Shown here: positions 37,480 through 47,320 of the stretch, in pieces | How the letters are laid out: each line of letters starts with the position of its first letter | Position numbering within the stretch: position 1 is the first letter of the stretch | Source of the DNA: Clostridium paridis | Lineage (GTDB): Bacteria > Bacillota > Clostridia > Clostridiales > Clostridiaceae | Assembly: GCF_016765615.1 (NCBI RefSeq) | Contig: NZ_JAESWA010000027.1 | Span: 169,929-233,928 of the forward strand | DNA length: 64,000 nt | Direction of reading: 5' to 3' | Translations under genes and position numbers: made by a program | Notes under the pieces: generated by a model | Databases searched by the model: none | What the model saw: the letters and a program-made list of their open reading frames with translations, nothing else | What the model was told of the DNA's origin: nothing

Positions 37480-37962
37480 CTAAGAAAAGTTAGATGATAA
37501 CAAATCTTCTGCGTTTGATTCGGATATGCCTTTGATTATGGAGATTTCACTTATCAATATTTTCTTTGCAGTGAGGAGAAGTTGTTTTTCGCTACTGTTT
37601 AATGGTTTATTTTCTCCTAGCAGCATTAAGTCATGGACAACTTCAGATCCCTCCATTATTTTCCCTGTTTTAACCTTGGCCATATTAATGTGATATCTTT
37701 CTCTATAGCTAAGCTCTTGACTAGTAAATAACTTTTTTGTTTTAAAGTTAATCAAGACATCTTTTAGCATATTTTCATCACTAACAAGTCGTATACCGGT
37801 ATTTGGCGCTTTGCTTAATGGCACCATTACCTGCATTTTATTACTAAGTATGTTTATTATGAAATACTTCTCTGGGGTACCAGAAACTTCTTTATCTTCT
37901 ATGCCTTGAATTATACCAGCCCCCTGCATTGGGTAGATAACTCTATCACCGATTTGAAACAT
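37480..37962 (-). CDS. CarD-family transcriptional regulator
   Basis: About 160 residues. The N-terminal RNA-polymerase-interacting Tudor-like domain begins FQIGDRVIYPMQGAGIIQGIE, as in CarD/CdnL and TRCF, and the helical C-terminal domain contains SYRERYHINMAKVKTG. Such proteins bind the polymerase beta subunit and stabilise or tune promoter complexes. I use the ATG at 37962, preceded by GGAGGTGAATT, and not the longer frame. Single-gene unit. Confidence 0.9.
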   Translation of the reverse strand: MFQIGDRVIYPMQGAGIIQGIEDKEVSGTPEKYFIINILSNKMQVMVPLSKAPNTGIRLVSDENMLKDVLINFKTKKLFTSQELSYRERYHINMAKVKTGKIMEGSEVVHDLMLLGENKPLNSSEKQLLLTAKKILISEISIIKGISESNAEDLLSSNFS

Positions 37963-38161
37963 ATAATTCACCTCCAATATAACCAATTAATATATTAATT
38001 ATATCACTTTAATATGTTTCAAGCAAATATATAATAATATCATGGCATGGTAATGCTTGTCAACGTATTATTATAAAAAATTAATTAGATAATAAAAATT
38101 ACTTAAAATGCTTTTAGCCTTTGAATAAGCATCTTAAGTAATTTATTTAGTATAAGTTAAA

Positions 38162-38707
38162 TTATAAAAGAGAAGTTATATATGGCTCAATATCAGAAGG
38201 TTCGATAGTAGATTCAAAGCGGTTAACAACTTCACCGGCCTTATTAACTAAAAATTTTGTGAAATTCCACTTTATTGAGTCTCCCAAAAGTGTTTCAGGA
38301 TATTTTTCTGAAAGAAATGCTCTTAGAAATTTTCCTGTAGTAGTACTATCATCAATCCCTTTAAAGGGAGCTTCTGACTTAAGGAACTTAAATAAATCAT
38401 GAGCATTCTCACCGTTCACATCTATTTTTTCGAATATTGGGAAGGTAACACCATAGTTGATTTCACAGAAGTTTTTGATATCTTCACTAGTTCCAGGCTC
38501 TTGGTTAGCAAACTGATCGCAAGGGAATCCAAGAATCTCAAATCTCTCATTTCCTAGTTTTTTATATAAAACTTCTAAGTCCTTATATTGAGGAGTAAAA
38601 CCACATTTGCTTGCAGTATTTACAATAAGTAAAACCTTGCCTTCATATTTTCTTAGAGAAACATCTTCTCCATTTATATTCTTTGCTGAAAAATCATAAA
38701 TTGACAT
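38162..38707 (-). CDS. Glutathione-peroxidase-family (thioredoxin-type) peroxidase, second of pair
   Basis: 181 residues. The peroxidatic Cys is in ASKCGFTPQYKDLE; the Gln of the tetrad is in FPCDQFANQEPG; the Trp/Asn are in IKWNFTKFL. A candidate resolving Cys lies in NFCEINYGVTFP, so it is probably a thioredoxin-dependent Cys peroxidase. Compared with the 159-residue paralogue four bases upstream it has a ~20-residue insert (KGIDDSTTTGKFLRAFLSEK) before the Trp motif. Co-transcribed with it. Confidence 0.92.
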   Translation of the reverse strand: MSIYDFSAKNINGEDVSLRKYEGKVLLIVNTASKCGFTPQYKDLEVLYKKLGNERFEILGFPCDQFANQEPGTSEDIKNFCEINYGVTFPIFEKIDVNGENAHDLFKFLKSEAPFKGIDDSTTTGKFLRAFLSEKYPETLLGDSIKWNFTKFLVNKAGEVVNRFESTIEPSDIEPYITSLL

Positions 38708-38711
38708 AATA

Positions 38712-39191
38712 TTAAGCCTCCATTAATTTTATAATATCTTTTTCTATTTTTGATGGTGAAGTAGTTGGTGCAAATCTATCTACTACGTTACCATTTTTAT
38801 CTATAAGAAATTTTGTGAAATTCCATTTGATTTCGCCCCCTAGTATACCAGGCTTTTCAGTAGTTAAATATCTAAATACTTCATGAGCTGTTGGACCTTT
38901 TACATCTACTTTTTCAAATAATGGAAAAGTTACTCCATAATTAATTTCACAAAAATTTTTAATATCATCACTAGTTCCTGGTTCTTGTTTTGCAAATTGA
39001 TTACAAGGGAATCCAAGAATTTCAAATTTGTCATTACCTAATTTTTTATATATGGCTTCTAGGTCCTTATACTGAGGAGTAAAACCACATTTGCTTGCAG
39101 TGTTTACTATAAGAAGAACCTTTCCTTTGTATTCACTTAAGGAAATCTCCTTACCAGTTATTGATTTGGCTGAAAAATCATAAATTGACAT
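38712..39191 (-). CDS. Glutathione-peroxidase-family (thioredoxin-type) peroxidase, first of pair
   Basis: 159 residues, normal length for BsaA/BtuE-type enzymes. It carries ASKCGFTPQYKDLE, FPCNQFAKQEPG, NFCEINYGVTFPLFEKV and IKWNFTKFL, that is peroxidatic Cys, Gln, likely resolving Cys and Trp/Asn. It reduces hydrogen peroxide or lipid hydroperoxides using thioredoxin. ATG follows TAGGAGG. It is divergent from an OhrR gene, and its promoter contains an OhrR-box-like sequence, so it is probably induced by organic peroxides. Confidence 0.92.
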   Translation of the reverse strand: MSIYDFSAKSITGKEISLSEYKGKVLLIVNTASKCGFTPQYKDLEAIYKKLGNDKFEILGFPCNQFAKQEPGTSDDIKNFCEINYGVTFPLFEKVDVKGPTAHEVFRYLTTEKPGILGGEIKWNFTKFLIDKNGNVVDRFAPTTSPSKIEKDIIKLMEA

Positions 39192-39225
39192 ATTAAATCC
39201 TCCTATTAATTGTGTTATTGAATAT

Positions 39226-39253
39226 ATTATAGCACAAATTAAATTGTGTGCAA
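39226..39253 (-). promoter_or_regulatory. gpx promoter containing an OhrR-like box
   Basis: On the minus strand TTGCAC (39253-39248), 16-bp spacer and TGC-TATAAT (-10 at 39231-39226). The spacer and -35 hold CACAAATTAAATTGTG (39233-39248), an imperfect palindrome like known OhrR operators built on AATTAAATT. Confidence 0.7.
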
Positions 39254-39275
39254 TTAAATTTTATAAAATAATACT

Positions 39276-39303
39276 TTGTGAAATTATATTTTTAATTTAT
39301 AAT
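39276..39303 (+). promoter_or_regulatory. ohrR promoter
   Basis: TTGTGA (39276-39281), 16-bp spacer, TATAAT (39298-39303), 45 bases before the chosen start codon. Confidence 0.55.
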
Positions 39304-39347
39304 AAGATATGAAGTATTATAAATTAGAAATACAGGAGATGTATAAG

Positions 39348-39785
39348 ATGAATTTTGAAGATGGATTAAAGCTAGAAAATCAACTATGTTTTTCAATATA
39401 TGCAACATCAAGAGCGATAACAAAGATATATAGACCTTTTTTAGATAAGTTAGGAATAACTTATCCTCAATATTTAGTAATGCTAGTACTATGGGAGAAG
39501 GAAAATATAACTCTTAAGGAGTTGAGCAACAGATTATATCTAGATTCAGGAACTCTGACACCATTACTTAAAAGATTAGAGGCGATGGAGCTGTTAAAAA
39601 GGCAGCGTTCAAGTGAAGATGAAAGAATACTTTGCGTGAATATTACTGAAAAGGGAAAAGAGCTTAAAGAACAGGCACTAACTATACCAGAATGTATTTT
39701 AAAATCAATTAATATGAATATAGAACAGTTGATTAAGTTTAAAAAGGATACAGATATACTTCTAGATAGTATTAAAAATTTATAA
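39348..39785 (+). CDS. ohrR: OhrR-type MarR-family peroxide-sensing repressor
   Basis: About 145 residues. The N-terminal LENQLCFSIYATSRAITKIYRPFL followed by TYPQYLVMLVLWE is the OhrR signature, and Cys14 matches the reactive Cys15 of Bacillus subtilis OhrR. A winged helix follows with LDSGTLTPLLKRLE and SSEDERILCVNITEKG. Oxidation of the Cys by organic hydroperoxide releases DNA. I chose ATG 39348 (AGGAG at 39334); frames starting at 39309 lack a ribosome site. Divergent from two Gpx genes, its likely targets; no ohr gene is seen. Confidence 0.92.
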   Translation: MNFEDGLKLENQLCFSIYATSRAITKIYRPFLDKLGITYPQYLVMLVLWEKENITLKELSNRLYLDSGTLTPLLKRLEAMELLKRQRSSEDERILCVNITEKGKELKEQALTIPECILKSINMNIEQLIKFKKDTDILLDSIKNL

Positions 39786-39944
39786 TAATAGAAATACAAT
39801 CCTCCTTAAATTCATTATGTTAAATCTATAATTTAATATGATTTAACAAAATATTAATGAAAGATTAAAAATATATAGTTAAATATATAACAATCAAGTA
39901 TAATGTTAATTGGATTTTACTGAAAGATATAGGGGGATAAACTA

Positions 39945-41945
39945 ATGAGAAAAAAAGTTAGTCTAAGAGGAATACGTGCAAAATTAGTTACAGGTTTTTT
40001 ATCTATTTGCATTATACCATTATTGGTATTAGGTATTTCCTCATATTTACAATCAAAATCAACATTAACTAAAAAGTTTGAAGTGACAAGCGGACAAACT
40101 GTATCAGAAATTAATAAGGCTGTAGATACATATTTAAATTCAAAAGTTACTATGGTAAATATGGCTTCAGGAAATGACAGCTTTGTATCATTTGATGGAA
40201 GTCAAGAGAAAACTACACTGGTATATAGGTACTTGCAAGATATTCAGGTAAGCAGTAAAGATATAATTTCAGCAAGTATGGGAACAGAAGATGGTAAGTA
40301 TTTCAGATATCCAGAAGCACAAATGGAAGCTGGGTATGATCCAAGAACTAGAGATTGGTATAAACTTGCGTTAGATAATGAAGGAAAAGCAGTAATTACG
40401 AAAGCAACTAAAAATGCTGCAACAGGTCAAATTATGACCAGTGTTGCAAAAGCTGTAATTAACAATGGAAAAGTTATAGGCGTTGTTGTAGTAAATATAG
40501 ATTTAAATGCTATGGCAGATAAGTTTAAGGACTCAAAGATTGGAGACAGTGGATATGTATATATTTCTGATTCAGAAGGTGTAATTTTATCCCATCCAAA
40601 TAGCAAAATAATTGGAACACCAGAAGCTACAAAACTTAGTATCTGGAATGATATAAAGAATGGTAAAAGTGGACTTATAAGATATACATATAATGGTGCT
40701 GATAAATACTCAAGCTATATTACTAATGAAACTAGTGGATGGAAGATAGTTGCTGCCATGGGTATTACAGAAGTAGATAATGATGTTAATGCAATAAGAA
40801 ATATAATGCTTATAGTAATAGCAGCAGTTATAGTAATAGCTATATTTGTATCACTTTATTTAAGTAGTGGAATGGCTAAGAATGCAAAACAGTTAAGTAA
40901 GGCATTTAATGATGCAGCAAATGGAGATTTATCTGCAAAAGTAGACATTAAGTCTAAGGATGAATTTGGAGATTTGGGAAAAGACTTTAATAGTATGTTG
41001 GCAAACATAGCAAAATTAATGAAGGATGTTAAGATGTCATCAGAAACCGTGGCAGAAAACTCACAAATACTTTCTACAATGGCTGGAGAGACTACGGTAT
41101 CTATAACTCAAGTATCTAAAGCTATCGAAGAAATTGCTTTAGGAGCAACTCAACAAGCACAAAGTTCACAAGATGCAGCGATGGATATTAGTAATTTAGC
41201 CATAGGAATTGATGAAATATCAGCTACAACAAAAGATGTAGAAAATCTATCTCGTAATGCATTAGAACTAGGTAACAAAGGATTAGATATGGTTAATGAT
41301 TTAGCTACTAAATCAAGTAAGACTAAGAGTTCTTCAATAGAAGTAAGTGAAATTGTTATGGAAATGAGTAAAAATACTGAAGAGATAAATATGATTTCAG
41401 ATGCTATCGTAGATATAACGGATCAAACTAATTTATTAGCACTTAATGCTAGCATAGAAGCAGCAAGAGCAGGGGAAGCTGGTAAAGGATTTGCTGTTGT
41501 AGCAGAAGAAATAAGACAATTAGCAGAACAATCAAGGAATTCTACTGAAGAGATTAGAAAGATTATTGAGTCAGTTAAGAGTATGTCAAAATCAGCAGTC
41601 AAAGCAATTGAAAGTTCTAATGCTATTGTGAATGAGCAAGAAGTTGCAGTGGTTGAAACAGAGAAGATATTTAATGATATATTAAAATCTATTAATGGAT
41701 TAACTGATGGAATAAAGACAATCATTAGCTCTACATCAGTGATTGCAGCTAAGAAAAATAATGTAATTATGCAGATTGATAATATTTCAGCAGTATCACA
41801 AGAGACAGCTTCTGGATCAGAAGAGGTTTCAGCTTCAGCCGAGGAGATAAATGCCACAATGGAAGAAGTAGCAAGATTTACAGAGGAGCTTCAAGATTTA
41901 TCAACTCTTCTTAAAGCTGGAGTTAGTAAGTTTAAAATTGAATAG
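39945..41945 (+). CDS. Methyl-accepting chemotaxis protein with dCache sensor (copy 1)
   Basis: 666 residues. TM1 ~14-34; extracytoplasmic dCache_1 sensor ~35-280 with [18 protein letters not shown] and [19 protein letters not shown], motifs of the amino-acid/small-molecule Cache group; TM2 ~283-305; HAMP; cytoplasmic hairpin with [25 protein letters not shown] Cache ligand such as an amino acid is likely. The next gene is a close tandem copy. ATG follows ATAGGGGGATA. Confidence 0.95.
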   Translation: MRKKVSLRGIRAKLVTGFLSICIIPLLVLGISSYLQSKSTLTKKFEVTSGQTVSEINKAVDTYLNSKVTMVNMASGNDSFVSFDGSQEKTTLVYRYLQDIQVSSKDIISASMGTEDGKYFRYPEAQMEAGYDPRTRDWYKLALDNEGKAVITKATKNAATGQIMTSVAKAVINNGKVIGVVVVNIDLNAMADKFKDSKIGDSGYVYISDSEGVILSHPNSKIIGTPEATKLSIWNDIKNGKSGLIRYTYNGADKYSSYITNETSGWKIVAAMGITEVDNDVNAIRNIMLIVIAAVIVIAIFVSLYLSSGMAKNAKQLSKAFNDAANGDLSAKVDIKSKDEFGDLGKDFNSMLANIAKLMKDVKMSSETVAENSQILSTMAGETTVSITQVSKAIEEIALGATQQAQSSQDAAMDISNLAIGIDEISATTKDVENLSRNALELGNKGLDMVNDLATKSSKTKSSSIEVSEIVMEMSKNTEEINMISDAIVDITDQTNLLALNASIEAARAGEAGKGFAVVAEEIRQLAEQSRNSTEEIRKIIESVKSMSKSAVKAIESSNAIVNEQEVAVVETEKIFNDILKSINGLTDGIKTIISSTSVIAAKKNNVIMQIDNISAVSQETASGSEEVSASAEEINATMEEVARFTEELQDLSTLLKAGVSKFKIE

Positions 41946-41983
41946 ATATACTATTATTAAGTTAACAACTTGAGAATAAAATG

Positions 41984-42020
41984 CAAAGCATAAGTCCTAT
42001 GGATTTATGCTTTGTTTTTT
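41984..42020 (+). terminator. Intrinsic terminator after chemoreceptor copy 1
   Basis: 14-bp stem CAAAGCATAAGTCC/GGATTTATGCTTTG (one G-T pair), TAT loop, T-run. Confidence 0.88.
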
Positions 42021-42117
42021 ATAAAATTACATTTCAAATAAACATTTTAATAAGAATAAGAAGCAATTCTATGTTGGGTAATTAAGGATAGAAGTGTAAT
42101 TTAAGGAGAACAGCAGA

Positions 42118-42153
42118 ATGTTAAAAAAACATATAATGTTCAGGCCTATGTGA
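42118..42153 (+). CDS. Possible 11-codon leader peptide before chemoreceptor copy 2
   Basis: ATG with a good AAGGAGAA site opens MLKKHIMFRPM and stops at TGA, 48 bases before the chemoreceptor ATG. It may be a regulatory leader or chance. Confidence 0.25.
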   Translation: MLKKHIMFRPM

Positions 42154-42201
42154 GACGATAATTAATTGAACTTAAACTAAGGATAAGAGGAGGATTAACT
42201 A

Positions 42202-44202
42202 ATGAAACAAAATATTAGACTAAGAGGAATACGTGCAAAATTAGTTACAGGTTTTTTATCTATATGCATCATTCCTTTAATAGTATTGGGAACTTTTGCG
42301 TATTTTCAATCAAAGACAACTTTAACAAAAAAGTTTGAAGCAACTAGCAGTCAAACTATATCAGAAATTAATAAGGCTGTAGATAACTATTTAAATGCAA
42401 AAGTAGTCTTAGTAAATATGGCTTCTAGTGAGGATAGTCTTGAAAGTTTTGATGGAACGCAAGAAAAAAGTGCTATATTATATGAGCACTTGCAAGGAAT
42501 GCAAGGAAGTAGTAAAGATATAATTGCAGCATATATGGGAACTGAACAAGGGGGATTTTACAGATATCCAGAAGCTAAAATGGCTGAGGGATATGACCCA
42601 AGAGTAAGGGATTGGTATAAGCTTGCATTAGATAATGAAGGAAAAGCAGTTATTACAAAAGCATATAAAAGTGCAGCAACAGGTCAATTTTTAGTAAGTG
42701 TTGCGAAGGCAGTAATTAGTAATGGAAAAGTAATAGGTGTAGTATCAGTTGATGTAGATTTAAGTGCCTTAGCTAACACTTTTAAAGATTCAAAAATTGG
42801 AGATAGTGGATATGCCTATATAGCAGATAGCGATGGGGTAATTATATCTCACCCTAAAACTGAACTTATTGGAACACCAGAAGCTTCAAAGCTTAGTATA
42901 TGGAATGATATAAAGAATGGTAAGAATGGTTTTATAAAATATAATTATAATGGTGCAGACAAGTTTTCAAGTTACATAACCAATGACACTAGTGGGTGGA
43001 AGATAGTGGCTGCCATGGGTATTACAGAAGTAGATAATGATGTAAATGCAATAAGAAATATTATGCTTATAGTAATTGCAGCGGTTATAGTGATATCTAT
43101 ATTTGTATCACTTTATTTAAGTGGTGGAATTGCTAAGAATGCAAAACAGTTAAGTAAAGCATTTAATGATGCGGCGAATGGAGATTTATCTGCAAAAGTA
43201 GACATTAAGTCTAAAGATGAATTTGGAGACTTAGGTAAAGATTTTAACAGTATGATTAGTAATATTGCGAGTTTAATGAGTGATGTTAAAATATCATCAG
43301 AAACTGTAGCAGAAAACTCACAAACACTTTCTACAATGGCTGGAGAGACTACTGTATCTATAACTCAAGTATCAAAAGCTATTGAAGAGATTGCTTTAGG
43401 AGCAACTCAACAAGCACAAAGTTCGCAAGATGCAGCTAGTGATATTAGTGAATTAGCTACAGGAATTGATGAAATATCAGCTACAACCAAAGATGTAGAA
43501 AATCTATCTCGTAATGCATTAGAACTAGGTAATAAAGGAATAGACATGGTTATTGATTTAGCAGTTAAATCAAGTAAAACTAAGAGTTCTTCTATAGAAG
43601 TAAGTGAAATTGTTATGGAAATGAGTAAAAATACTGAAGAGATAAATATGATTTCAGATGCTATCGTAGATATAACGGATCAAACTAATTTATTAGCACT
43701 TAATGCTAGTATAGAAGCAGCAAGAGCAGGGGAAGCTGGTAAAGGATTTGCTGTTGTAGCAGAAGAAATAAGACAGTTAGCTGAGCAATCAAGGAATTCT
43801 ACTGAAGAAATTAAAAAAATTATCGAGTCAGTTAAGAATATGTCAAAATCAGCAGTTAAAGCAATTGAAAGCTCTAATGCTATTGTAATTGAGCAAGAAG
43901 TTGCAGTGGTTGAAACAGAGAAGATCTTTAATGAAATATTAAAATCTATTAATGGATTAACTGATGGAATAAAGACAATTATTAGTTCTACTTCAGTAAT
44001 TGCAGCTAAGAAAAATAATGTAATCATGCAGATTGATAATATTTCAGCTGTATCTCAAGAGACAGCTTCTGGATCAGAAGAAGTTTCAGCTTCAGCCGAG
44101 GAGATAAATGCCACAATGGAAGAAGTTGCAAGATTTACAGAGGAACTTCAAGACTTAGCTAAACTTCTTAATGAAGGTGTTAGCAAGTTTAAAATTGGTT
44201 AA
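42202..44202 (+). CDS. Methyl-accepting chemotaxis protein with dCache sensor (copy 2)
   Basis: 666 residues, same length and domain order as the preceding copy. The membrane, HAMP and signalling regions are nearly the same; differences concentrate in the Cache sensor (for example [34 protein letters not shown]). It is a tandem duplicate with a probably shifted ligand preference. It has its own ribosome site (AGAGGAGG) and is separated from copy 1 by a terminator, so it is independently transcribed. Confidence 0.95.
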   Translation: MKQNIRLRGIRAKLVTGFLSICIIPLIVLGTFAYFQSKTTLTKKFEATSSQTISEINKAVDNYLNAKVVLVNMASSEDSLESFDGTQEKSAILYEHLQGMQGSSKDIIAAYMGTEQGGFYRYPEAKMAEGYDPRVRDWYKLALDNEGKAVITKAYKSAATGQFLVSVAKAVISNGKVIGVVSVDVDLSALANTFKDSKIGDSGYAYIADSDGVIISHPKTELIGTPEASKLSIWNDIKNGKNGFIKYNYNGADKFSSYITNDTSGWKIVAAMGITEVDNDVNAIRNIMLIVIAAVIVISIFVSLYLSGGIAKNAKQLSKAFNDAANGDLSAKVDIKSKDEFGDLGKDFNSMISNIASLMSDVKISSETVAENSQTLSTMAGETTVSITQVSKAIEEIALGATQQAQSSQDAASDISELATGIDEISATTKDVENLSRNALELGNKGIDMVIDLAVKSSKTKSSSIEVSEIVMEMSKNTEEINMISDAIVDITDQTNLLALNASIEAARAGEAGKGFAVVAEEIRQLAEQSRNSTEEIKKIIESVKNMSKSAVKAIESSNAIVIEQEVAVVETEKIFNEILKSINGLTDGIKTIISSTSVIAAKKNNVIMQIDNISAVSQETASGSEEVSASAEEINATMEEVARFTEELQDLAKLLNEGVSKFKIG

Positions 44203-44211
44203 TATCTTTAG

Positions 44212-44240
44212 TTGAAGAAAATATAATACTATGCTATTAT
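44212..44240 (+). promoter_or_regulatory. Promoter of the thiamine operon
   Basis: TTGAAG (44212-44217), 17-bp spacer, TGC-TATTAT (-10 at 44235-44240, extended), placed just before the TPP riboswitch. Confidence 0.6.
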
Positions 44241-44261
44241 GAAGGAGACAATTTAATAATA

Positions 44262-44363
44262 AAAAACACAGGGGTGTTGGGATTTGACCGACTGAGAAAA
44301 AGAACTTATTCTTTTAACCCTATGAACCTGAACTGGGTTATTCCAGCGTAGGAAGTTGTTTTC
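44262..44363 (+). promoter_or_regulatory. TPP (THI-box) riboswitch
   Basis: Conserved aptamer elements are present in order: AGGGGTG, ACTGAGA (the pyrimidine-binding CUGAGA), ACCCTATGAACCTG and GGGTTATTCCAGCGTAGGAA. Outer P1 strands AAAACAC and GTTGTTTT pair. It is followed by a terminator hairpin and then thiW, so thiamine pyrophosphate should reduce expression of the salvage operon by premature termination. Confidence 0.95.
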
Positions 44364-44386
44364 TTTATTTTATAGAAGGTAATTTT

Positions 44387-44418
44387 AAGCACAAATCCTA
44401 TGGATTTGTGCTTTTTTT
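44387..44418 (+). terminator. Riboswitch-controlled terminator before thiW
   Basis: 12-bp perfect stem AAGCACAAATCC/GGATTTGTGCTT with TAT loop and T-run. Confidence 0.88.
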
Positions 44419-44444
44419 ATTAAAGTGACACACAAAGGAGGAAT

Positions 44445-44945
44445 ATGATGAAAACTAAAAAATTAACTATAGCGTCTTTATTTATAGCAATTGGAGTAGT
44501 AACAGGGAATTTGATTTATATACCAATAGGAGCATCAAAATGCTTTCCTATGCAAGGCACGATTAATGTCTTATCAGGAATATTGTTAGGTCCTGGATAT
44601 GGAGTTGCAGTAGCTTTTTGCATTTCATTATTAAGAAATATTCTTGGAACAGGAACTCTTTTGGCTTTTCCTGGAAGTATGATAGGGGCTTTCTTGGCAG
44701 GTTACCTATATCTTAAAACTAAAAAAAGTTTTCTTGCAGTTTTAGGGGAAGTATTTGGTACAGGAATCTTAGGAGCATTACTATCTTTTCCTATAGCTAA
44801 GCTAATAATGGGAAAAGAAGTAGGTGCACTGTTTTATATAGTTCCATTTTTAATAAGTACTGTAGGGGGTAGTCTAATAGCATACTTATTAGTTAGAGTT
44901 TTAAACTCTACAAAGCTAATATCATTAAATAATAAAGATTTATAA
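44445..44945 (+). CDS. thiW: ThiW thiamine-precursor (thiazole) ECF transporter S component
   Basis: 166-residue membrane protein with five to six helices. Motifs IPIGASKCFPMQGTINVLSGILLGPGYG and LAFPGSMIGAFLAGYLY are characteristic of ThiW, predicted to import hydroxyethylthiazole with the shared energy-coupling module, which is encoded elsewhere. First gene under the TPP riboswitch; precedes thiD by 58 bases. ATG follows AAAGGAGG. Confidence 0.93.
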   Translation: MMKTKKLTIASLFIAIGVVTGNLIYIPIGASKCFPMQGTINVLSGILLGPGYGVAVAFCISLLRNILGTGTLLAFPGSMIGAFLAGYLYLKTKKSFLAVLGEVFGTGILGALLSFPIAKLIMGKEVGALFYIVPFLISTVGGSLIAYLLVRVLNSTKLISLNNKDL

Positions 44946-45003
44946 ATAAATATAAGTGGAAACAAGTGTATATTAAATTTTAACTAAATATAAGGAGGTT
45001 TTT

Positions 45004-45831
45004 ATGAAAAAGGTATTAACTATAGCAGGATCAGATAGCTGCGGAGGAGCAGGAATACAAGCAGATCTTAAAACTTTTAGTGCTAATGGAGTGTATGGTA
45101 TGAGTGTTATAACGGCAGTAACTGCGCAAAACACTCAAGGAGTTTTTGATGTGCAAGATTTGGATGCAAAAATAATCAAAGGGCAAATAGATGCAATATT
45201 TACGGATATAGAAGTAGACGCTGTTAAAATAGGAATGGTTTCACAAATCTCAACTATAAAAGCGATAGCAGAAAAACTGAAATTATATGAGCCTAAGAAC
45301 TTAGTACTAGATCCAGTGATGATATCTAAAAGTGGATATTCTTTATTGAAGCCTGAATCAGAGAGAGTATTAATAGATGAATTGATACCACTAGCTTATA
45401 TAATTACGCCTAATGTTCCTGAGGCAGAGGAAATTCTAAAAACAGTGAATTCAACAGTAGTTACAATAGAAACTGTTGATGATATGGAAGCAGCTGCAAA
45501 AGAGATATATAAACTTGGATGTAAAAATGTATTGTTAAAAGGTGGCCATATTGAAGGAGAAGCTATTGATGTATTATATGACGGAAAGGAAATTATACAT
45601 TTCCAATCTGAGAGGATTAATACAAAAAACACTCATGGAACAGGATGCACCTTGTCTTCAGCAATTGCATCTAATTTAGCTCTTGGATTTGATATTAAAG
45701 AAGCTGTTAATAAAGCTAAAAAATATATAACCTTAGCAATAGAACATTCACTAGATATAGGAAAAGGTGTTGGACCTACACATCATTTCTATGAACTTTA
45801 TAAAAAAGGAGGATTACTAAATGAAGATTAA
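45004..45831 (+). CDS. thiD: Hydroxymethylpyrimidine/phosphomethylpyrimidine kinase
   Basis: 275-residue ribokinase-fold kinase that phosphorylates HMP to HMP-P and [23 protein letters not shown] is the N-terminal substrate site, and [18 protein letters not shown] is the anion-hole/catalytic Asp region (here the family GTGC motif). [17 protein letters not shown] is also conserved. Overlaps thiM by 11 bases, indicating coupled translation. Confidence 0.95.
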   Translation: MKKVLTIAGSDSCGGAGIQADLKTFSANGVYGMSVITAVTAQNTQGVFDVQDLDAKIIKGQIDAIFTDIEVDAVKIGMVSQISTIKAIAEKLKLYEPKNLVLDPVMISKSGYSLLKPESERVLIDELIPLAYIITPNVPEAEEILKTVNSTVVTIETVDDMEAAAKEIYKLGCKNVLLKGGHIEGEAIDVLYDGKEIIHFQSERINTKNTHGTGCTLSSAIASNLALGFDIKEAVNKAKKYITLAIEHSLDIGKGVGPTHHFYELYKKGGLLNED

Positions 45832-46654
45832 TGAAGAAGTAGCTGGATTATTAGAGAAAGTAAGAGAAAAGGGACCACTAGTGCATCACTTAACAAATTA
45901 TGTAACAGTAAATGACTGTGCAAATATAACTTTAGCAATAGGAGCATCTCCTGTTATGGCTGATGACATAAATGAAGTTAAGGATATGGTGTCATTGGCA
46001 TCTGCATTAGTTATAAATATTGGAACACTTAATAGTAGAACGGTAGAGGCAATGCTTGAAGCAGGCAAAAAAGCAAATGAACTAGGAATTCCTGTAGTAT
46101 TAGATCCTGTAGGAGCGGGTGCTACACCTTATAGAACGGAGGTAGCAAAAAGAATTCTAGAAAATATAAAGTTGTCTGTAGTAAGAGGAAATATCTCTGA
46201 GATTAAAGTTTTATATGGTATAGATACAATAACAAAGGGTGTAGATGCGGCAGAAATCATTGCTGCAGATAGTGATAAACTTGCTGAAGAAAAAGAATTT
46301 GCTAAAGCTGTTGCTAAAAAACTAAACACAGTTATAGCTATAACTGGAGCCGTAGATATAATAACGGATGGAGAAAAGCTATATACCATTGAAAATGGAC
46401 ATAAGATAATGTCGAAGGTTACAGGTACTGGTTGTATGTGTACTTCACTTATTGGTTCATATCTAGGCGCTGGAGAAGATTATTTATTAGCTGCTTTATC
46501 AGGGGTAGTATCCATGGGGATAGCAGGAGAGAAAGCAAATGAGAAGGTTGAAGCAGAAGATTTAGGAACAGGTAGTTTAAAGGTTTATATACTTGATGAG
46601 ATATATAAACTAAATGAAGAAACTTTATTAAGTAGAGGTAAAATATATGAGTAA
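45821..46654 (+). CDS. thiM: Hydroxyethylthiazole kinase
   Basis: 277 residues. PLVHHLTNYVTVNDCANITLAIGASPVMADD is the thiazole-binding signature, GNISEIKVL and TGTGCMCTSLIGSYL are the ATP and catalytic regions. It phosphorylates 5-hydroxyethyl-4-methylthiazole taken up by ThiW. It overlaps both neighbours (thiD by 11, thiE by 8 bases). Confidence 0.95.
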   Translation: MKINEEVAGLLEKVREKGPLVHHLTNYVTVNDCANITLAIGASPVMADDINEVKDMVSLASALVINIGTLNSRTVEAMLEAGKKANELGIPVVLDPVGAGATPYRTEVAKRILENIKLSVVRGNISEIKVLYGIDTITKGVDAAEIIAADSDKLAEEKEFAKAVAKKLNTVIAITGAVDIITDGEKLYTIENGHKIMSKVTGTGCMCTSLIGSYLGAGEDYLLAALSGVVSMGIAGEKANEKVEAEDLGTGSLKVYILDEIYKLNEETLLSRGKIYE

Positions 46655-47267
46655 AGAAGTGGATTATACTCTTTATCTTGTTACAGATAGAGATATGTTA
46701 AAGAATCGAAATATTGTAGAAGCAGTAGAGGAAGCTATTTTAGGTGGGGTTACACTGGTGCAAGTAAGAGAAAAAGACATAAGTACTTCTGAATTTTATA
46801 AAGTAGCTAGTGAGATCAAAGAAATAACGAGTAAAAATAATGTGCCAATTATAATAAATGATAGAATAGATATTGCACTTGCAATAGATGCAGATGGAGT
46901 GCATGTAGGGCAAAGTGATATGCCAGCCAGTATAGCAAGAAAATTAATAGGCCCAGATAAGATACTTGGAGTTTCAACTGCTACAATTGATGAAGCGATA
47001 AAAGCTGAAAAAGAAGGTGCTGATTACCTAGGAGTTGGTGCAGTTTTTTCTACAACTACAAAGGATGATGCTAGAAATGTGTCTTTAGAATTGCTTAAGG
47101 AGATTAAGGAAACTGTTAATATTCCTATAGTAGCTATAGGGGGAATTAATTCAAAGAATGTTGATAAGCTAAAAGAAAGTAACGTTGACGGGGTTGCAGT
47201 TATTTCTGACATTTTAGCAAAAGAGGATATAAAGCAAGCAGCTAGGGATATTAAAGAGAAATTTTAA
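46647..47267 (+). CDS. thiE: Thiamine phosphate synthase
   Basis: 206-residue TIM barrel joining HMP-PP and thiazole phosphate to thiamine phosphate. Motifs: TLVQVREKDIST, IINDRIDIALAIDADGVHVGQSDMP, GVGAVFSTTTKDDA and VAIGGINSKN. Last gene of the salvage operon, followed by a terminator. The de novo genes thiC and thiG are not in the window, so the operon is for precursor salvage. Confidence 0.95.
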   Translation: MSKEVDYTLYLVTDRDMLKNRNIVEAVEEAILGGVTLVQVREKDISTSEFYKVASEIKEITSKNNVPIIINDRIDIALAIDADGVHVGQSDMPASIARKLIGPDKILGVSTATIDEAIKAEKEGADYLGVGAVFSTTTKDDARNVSLELLKEIKETVNIPIVAIGGINSKNVDKLKESNVDGVAVISDILAKEDIKQAARDIKEKF

Positions 47268-47288
47268 GGAATTATGAACATTTTGTTG

Positions 47289-47320
47289 AAGAAGAGGATA
47301 AATTGCCTCTTCTTTTTTAT
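47289..47320 (+). terminator. Intrinsic terminator after thiE
   Basis: AAGAAGAGG/CCTCTTCTT stem, 8-nt loop, T-run. Confidence 0.88.

Noticed and set aside
39819..39847. Inverted repeat GTTAAATC...GATTTAAC after ohrR
   Set aside because: It has an AT-rich 13-nt loop and no T-run on the plus strand; too weak to call a terminator or operator in such AT-rich sequence.
42163..42180. Reverse-strand match to the TTTAAGTTCAATTAA part of the 55-63 kb repeats
   Set aside because: Only about 15 AT-rich bases match and the other arm is missing, so it may be chance.
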